Shown here: piece after piece, positions 61,688 through 64,000 of the stretch
Numbering within the stretch: the stretch's first letter is position 1
Layout of the letters: each line of letters begins with the position of its first letter
NCBI GenBank assembly: GCA_947493005.1
Contig: CANLOY010000005.1
Location: forward strand, 248,001 to 312,000
Length of the DNA stretch: 64,000 nucleotides
Direction of reading: 5' to 3'
DNA from: an uncultured Roseivirga sp.
GTDB taxonomy: Bacteria > Bacteroidota > Bacteroidia > Cytophagales > Cyclobacteriaceae
Program-made: the position numbers and the translations under genes
Notes under the pieces: model-generated
What the model saw: the letters and a program-made list of their open reading frames with translations, nothing else
What the model was told of the DNA's origin: nothing
The model's database searches: none

Positions 61688-62857
61688 ATGAAGAAGTTTC
61701 TTTTAGTAGTTTGTGTAATCTTCTTTATGGCAGGATGTCAGTCTTCACAAAAAGAAAAGAAAATGACTCAATCGAGTGACTACGAAATAATGTTTGTTGG
61801 TACTTATACCAAAAAGGAAGGTCACGTTGATGGTCAGGGAGAAGGAGTATATGTATATGAAATGAATAAGAAAACTGGTGCACTCCGATACCTTGCTACT
61901 TCAGACAGGGTAATTAACCCTTCTTATTTAGCTGTTCACAAGAATGGTAAATGGGTATATGCCGTTAATGAATTTGATGGAGGTGAGGAATCTTTTGGCT
62001 CCGTTACAGCACTGGAGTATAATGCAGAAGACCATAGCTTGTCGTTCTTAAATGAAGTGAGTAGTATGGGCCAGTACCCATGCCACGTGAGTATTGACAA
62101 CAGTGGAAAGTTTGTAATGGCTGCCAACTATGTAGGAGGAAGTGTGGCGCTTTTTCCAATTACTGAAGATGGTATGCTGGAAAACTACTCCTCATATAAA
62201 ATGCATGAAGGAGGTTCTTCTCATCCAAGGCAAGAAGCACCTCATGCGCACCAGGTTCTCCAACATCCAAGAGGTGGCTGGGTTGCTGCTGTAGATTTGG
62301 GAGCGGACAGAATCTATGAATACGAACTGGATACAATGTCGAGAACCTTGAATTATGTGAATGACTACCCTAATTCTCCTAGGATGTCTGGTCCTCGGCA
62401 TATGGCTTTCCACCCTGCTTTGGATGTAGCTTATACATTGAATGAGTTGATTGGTACAATTGAAGTGGCTCCTGTTGCCGATGATGTTAGGTTCAGGCGT
62501 ATCATACAGGTTATTTCAACTCAGGAAGATGGTGACGAAAGGTTTGCAGCGAGTGGGGCAATTAAAGTCCATCCAAGCGGAAAGTTTCTTTATGCTTCTA
62601 ACCGTGGAGACATTAACGAAATCATTTCTTTCAAAATTGGTGAACAGGGTGAACTATCGATAACAGGAAGGCAGTCTACAATGGGTAAGGTGCCAAGGGA
62701 TTTTGAGATTGACCCATCTGGTAAATTCTTGCTTGCCGCTAATCAGGATTCTGGCACAATAGTGACTTTTGCGATAGATCAGGAAACGGGAGTATTATCA
62801 GAAACTGGGTATGTTGAAGAAGTGCCTACTCCGGTTTGTTTAAAGTTTTTGAGGTAA
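61688..62857 (+). CDS. Lactonase-family beta-propeller lipoprotein
   Basis: The 389-residue lipoprotein has lipobox FMAGC and a seven-bladed propeller of the 6-phosphogluconolactonase/Lactonase family: MFVGTYTKKEGH, NPSYLAVHKNGKWVYAVNEF, YPCHVSIDNSGKFVMAANYVGGSV, EAPHAHQVLQHPRGGWVAAVDLGADRI, SGPRHMAFHP and ASNRGDINEI. Such secreted forms may hydrolyse sugar lactones, though the substrate is not known. It is the last gene of the operon and starts 2 bases after ltaE. Confidence 0.88.
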   Translation: MKKFLLVVCVIFFMAGCQSSQKEKKMTQSSDYEIMFVGTYTKKEGHVDGQGEGVYVYEMNKKTGALRYLATSDRVINPSYLAVHKNGKWVYAVNEFDGGEESFGSVTALEYNAEDHSLSFLNEVSSMGQYPCHVSIDNSGKFVMAANYVGGSVALFPITEDGMLENYSSYKMHEGGSSHPRQEAPHAHQVLQHPRGGWVAAVDLGADRIYEYELDTMSRTLNYVNDYPNSPRMSGPRHMAFHPALDVAYTLNELIGTIEVAPVADDVRFRRIIQVISTQEDGDERFAASGAIKVHPSGKFLYASNRGDINEIISFKIGEQGELSITGRQSTMGKVPRDFEIDPSGKFLLAANQDSGTIVTFAIDQETGVLSETGYVEEVPTPVCLKFLR

Positions 62858-62860
62858 AGA

Positions 62861-63427
62861 CTAAAAATAGGTTTCCATAATATGGTGCCGTGCAAGTATG
62901 AATATGATTACAAGAATTCTTATTCCCAACCCAATAAGTGCCAAACGAGATCTTTGTTTAACTTGCCTTTGGTAACCCGCTTGCTTTAGAAACAATTCTT
63001 CATCCTCCCAAGTGCCCAAGCTTGGGCCACTATCCTTTTTCCGTGAAAGCACTATTTCGGGAATTATTAGTATGAGGACTTTCATAAAAAAAGAAAGCCC
63101 TTCATTTGCTCTGTTCCTTCTGATTTTCTGTATTACATTCTTAACTCTGTCAGCCTCTTTTAATTCGTCTTCCGTTGGGCTTCTGTTTTCAATTTCACTG
63201 TCTATTTCTTCTAGTTGATAGATAGATTTTACAGGCAAAATTTCATCACTTAAAATAGATTGAAAGGCTTGTTTGAATGGTACTTGAAAAGCTTTTCTTT
63301 TAGTGTTTGCGCCATGGAAAGCTTCTCTTGGAGTAGGTGTTGGAGGTGATTGAGAGCTCTGGATATTATCTCTTTCAGTTAAAAGTTCTACTAACGAAAG
63401 TTGATGTACTCCTTTTTTAATTTTCAT
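62861..63427 (-). CDS. Hypothetical membrane protein
   Basis: The 188-residue protein has a hydrophilic N-terminal half, Ser/Pro-rich around SSQSPPTPTPREAF, then a hydrophobic stretch (LSFFMKVLILIIPEIVLS) and a clear membrane helix at the end (LALIGLGIRILVIIFIL). No family was recognised. It overlaps the DinB gene by 4 bases and its 3' end nearly touches the lactonase gene on the other strand. Confidence 0.6.
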   Translation of the reverse strand: MKIKKGVHQLSLVELLTERDNIQSSQSPPTPTPREAFHGANTKRKAFQVPFKQAFQSILSDEILPVKSIYQLEEIDSEIENRSPTEDELKEADRVKNVIQKIRRNRANEGLSFFMKVLILIIPEIVLSRKKDSGPSLGTWEDEELFLKQAGYQRQVKQRSRLALIGLGIRILVIIFILARHHIMETYF

Positions 63428-63954
63428 ACACCTTTTAAATATCTCTTTATTAGATTTTGATGATGCTCTGCATGATAAATAGTAAAGTATAGCACTTCTC
63501 TTACTGTAATCTTACCCAAAAGTGGATGAGGAAAAACATACTGATCCATTTGCTCTTCATTCCATTTAGAGAGCTTTTCTTCAAGTTTTTCTATGATTTG
63601 CTTTTGAGTGCTTACCAGTTTCTTAAGGTCTGAATGTTTTGTTGTTTCGGGAGCATAAGCTTTTGGTGCTGGACGTGTATTAGCAGCAAGCTTTTCTCGG
63701 TATCGCTCTACCAATTGGTCATAGCTTTTACTTTGCCTGTTGGCTTTTCCGAACTTATAGCTGATAAGAAATTTAGGATAACCCAACCCCTTAACTACAG
63801 GTTTGGTACTCTTAATCAGATGGATTGCTTGCTGGCCCGCACTCCACTTAGATTCAGGAGCATATTCGAACTCATCTTTACTCAAAGATTCCAGAAAGGA
63901 GGTAAATGAAGTGTATGACTTACGTAGGTTATCAGTTAATTCTTCTCTATTCAT
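63424..63954 (-). CDS. DinB family protein
   Basis: The 176-residue four-helix-bundle protein has metal-site histidines typical of DinB/YfiT: W(S)AGQQAIHLIKSTKPV near residue 40 and YFTIYHAEHHQNLIKRYL near the C-terminus. The pattern HPLLGKITVREVLYF also fits. DinB-like proteins bind a metal and some act as thiol transferases, but the substrate here is unknown. It overlaps the following hypothetical gene by 4 bases. No gene is seen in the 46 bases to the right edge. Confidence 0.88.
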   Translation of the reverse strand: MNREELTDNLRKSYTSFTSFLESLSKDEFEYAPESKWSAGQQAIHLIKSTKPVVKGLGYPKFLISYKFGKANRQSKSYDQLVERYREKLAANTRPAPKAYAPETTKHSDLKKLVSTQKQIIEKLEEKLSKWNEEQMDQYVFPHPLLGKITVREVLYFTIYHAEHHQNLIKRYLKGV

Positions 63955-64000
63955 ATTGTGAATGGTGTGTTACTTGTTTGTCAGGGCTAATTTTAAGCCC

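Overview
The window is chromosomal DNA from a Bacteroidota bacterium, most likely a free-living member of the Cytophagales. Three things support this: a GldH gliding lipoprotein gene; family types common in this phylum (GWxTD, DUF2911, TMEM260-like DUF2723, PSP1/RicT, DUF3052, PadR-linked permeases); and promoters of the Bacteroidota form TTTG-N19..23-TAnnTTTG, for example upstream of tRNA-Lys. No phage, transposase, CRISPR array or rRNA was seen. Genus-level placement is not possible from this sequence alone.

Positions 1-16500 (mostly minus strand) hold a split complex I locus. A LON-substrate-binding-domain gene leads nuoA-B-C-D (15132-11810). After a gap with a plus-strand TPR/SH3-like membrane protein gene, tRNA-Lys and murI, nuoH-I-J-K-L-M-N follows (9534-1389). 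A PurF-like amidophosphoribosyltransferase gene abuts nuoN and runs off the left edge. nuoE, nuoF and nuoG are absent from the slot where they normally sit. NuoI has a Lys/Pro-rich tail of about 110 residues, and NuoL carries a duplicated C-terminal segment.

Positions 15200-36250 carry metabolism and envelope genes: icd, panB, a DUF2911 protein, an MscS channel, an Lrp regulator paired with a PyrR-like phosphoribosyltransferase, TPR and membrane proteins, a 995-residue TMEM260-like protein, a methyltransferase, a GWxTD protein, rlmB, manC with a KpsF/KdsD-type isomerase, recQ, purD, ricT and gldH. Positions 36274-40272 encode a solitary 1332-residue SF1 helicase that resembles DUF4011-helicase-Vsr proteins, some of which act in phage defence. 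It is the best candidate for an accessory system here.

Positions 40300-64000 mix housekeeping and poorly known genes: an SDR, thiL, a membrane J-protein, three small conserved proteins, a PadR regulator with an ABC permease but no ATPase, a Cys/Met-metabolism PLP enzyme divergent from an Lrp regulator, two DoxX-type proteins flanking a DUF6090-like protein, a TPR lipoprotein, a VWA-like membrane protein, fabG, lpdA, a MarR regulator preceded by a 26-nt perfect palindrome, an operon of a glycerophosphodiesterase, a threonine aldolase and a lactonase-fold lipoprotein, and a DinB pair. Several intergenic dyads (PadR, MarR, a REP-like palindrome, a hairpin abutting a start codon) are the main non-coding signals.
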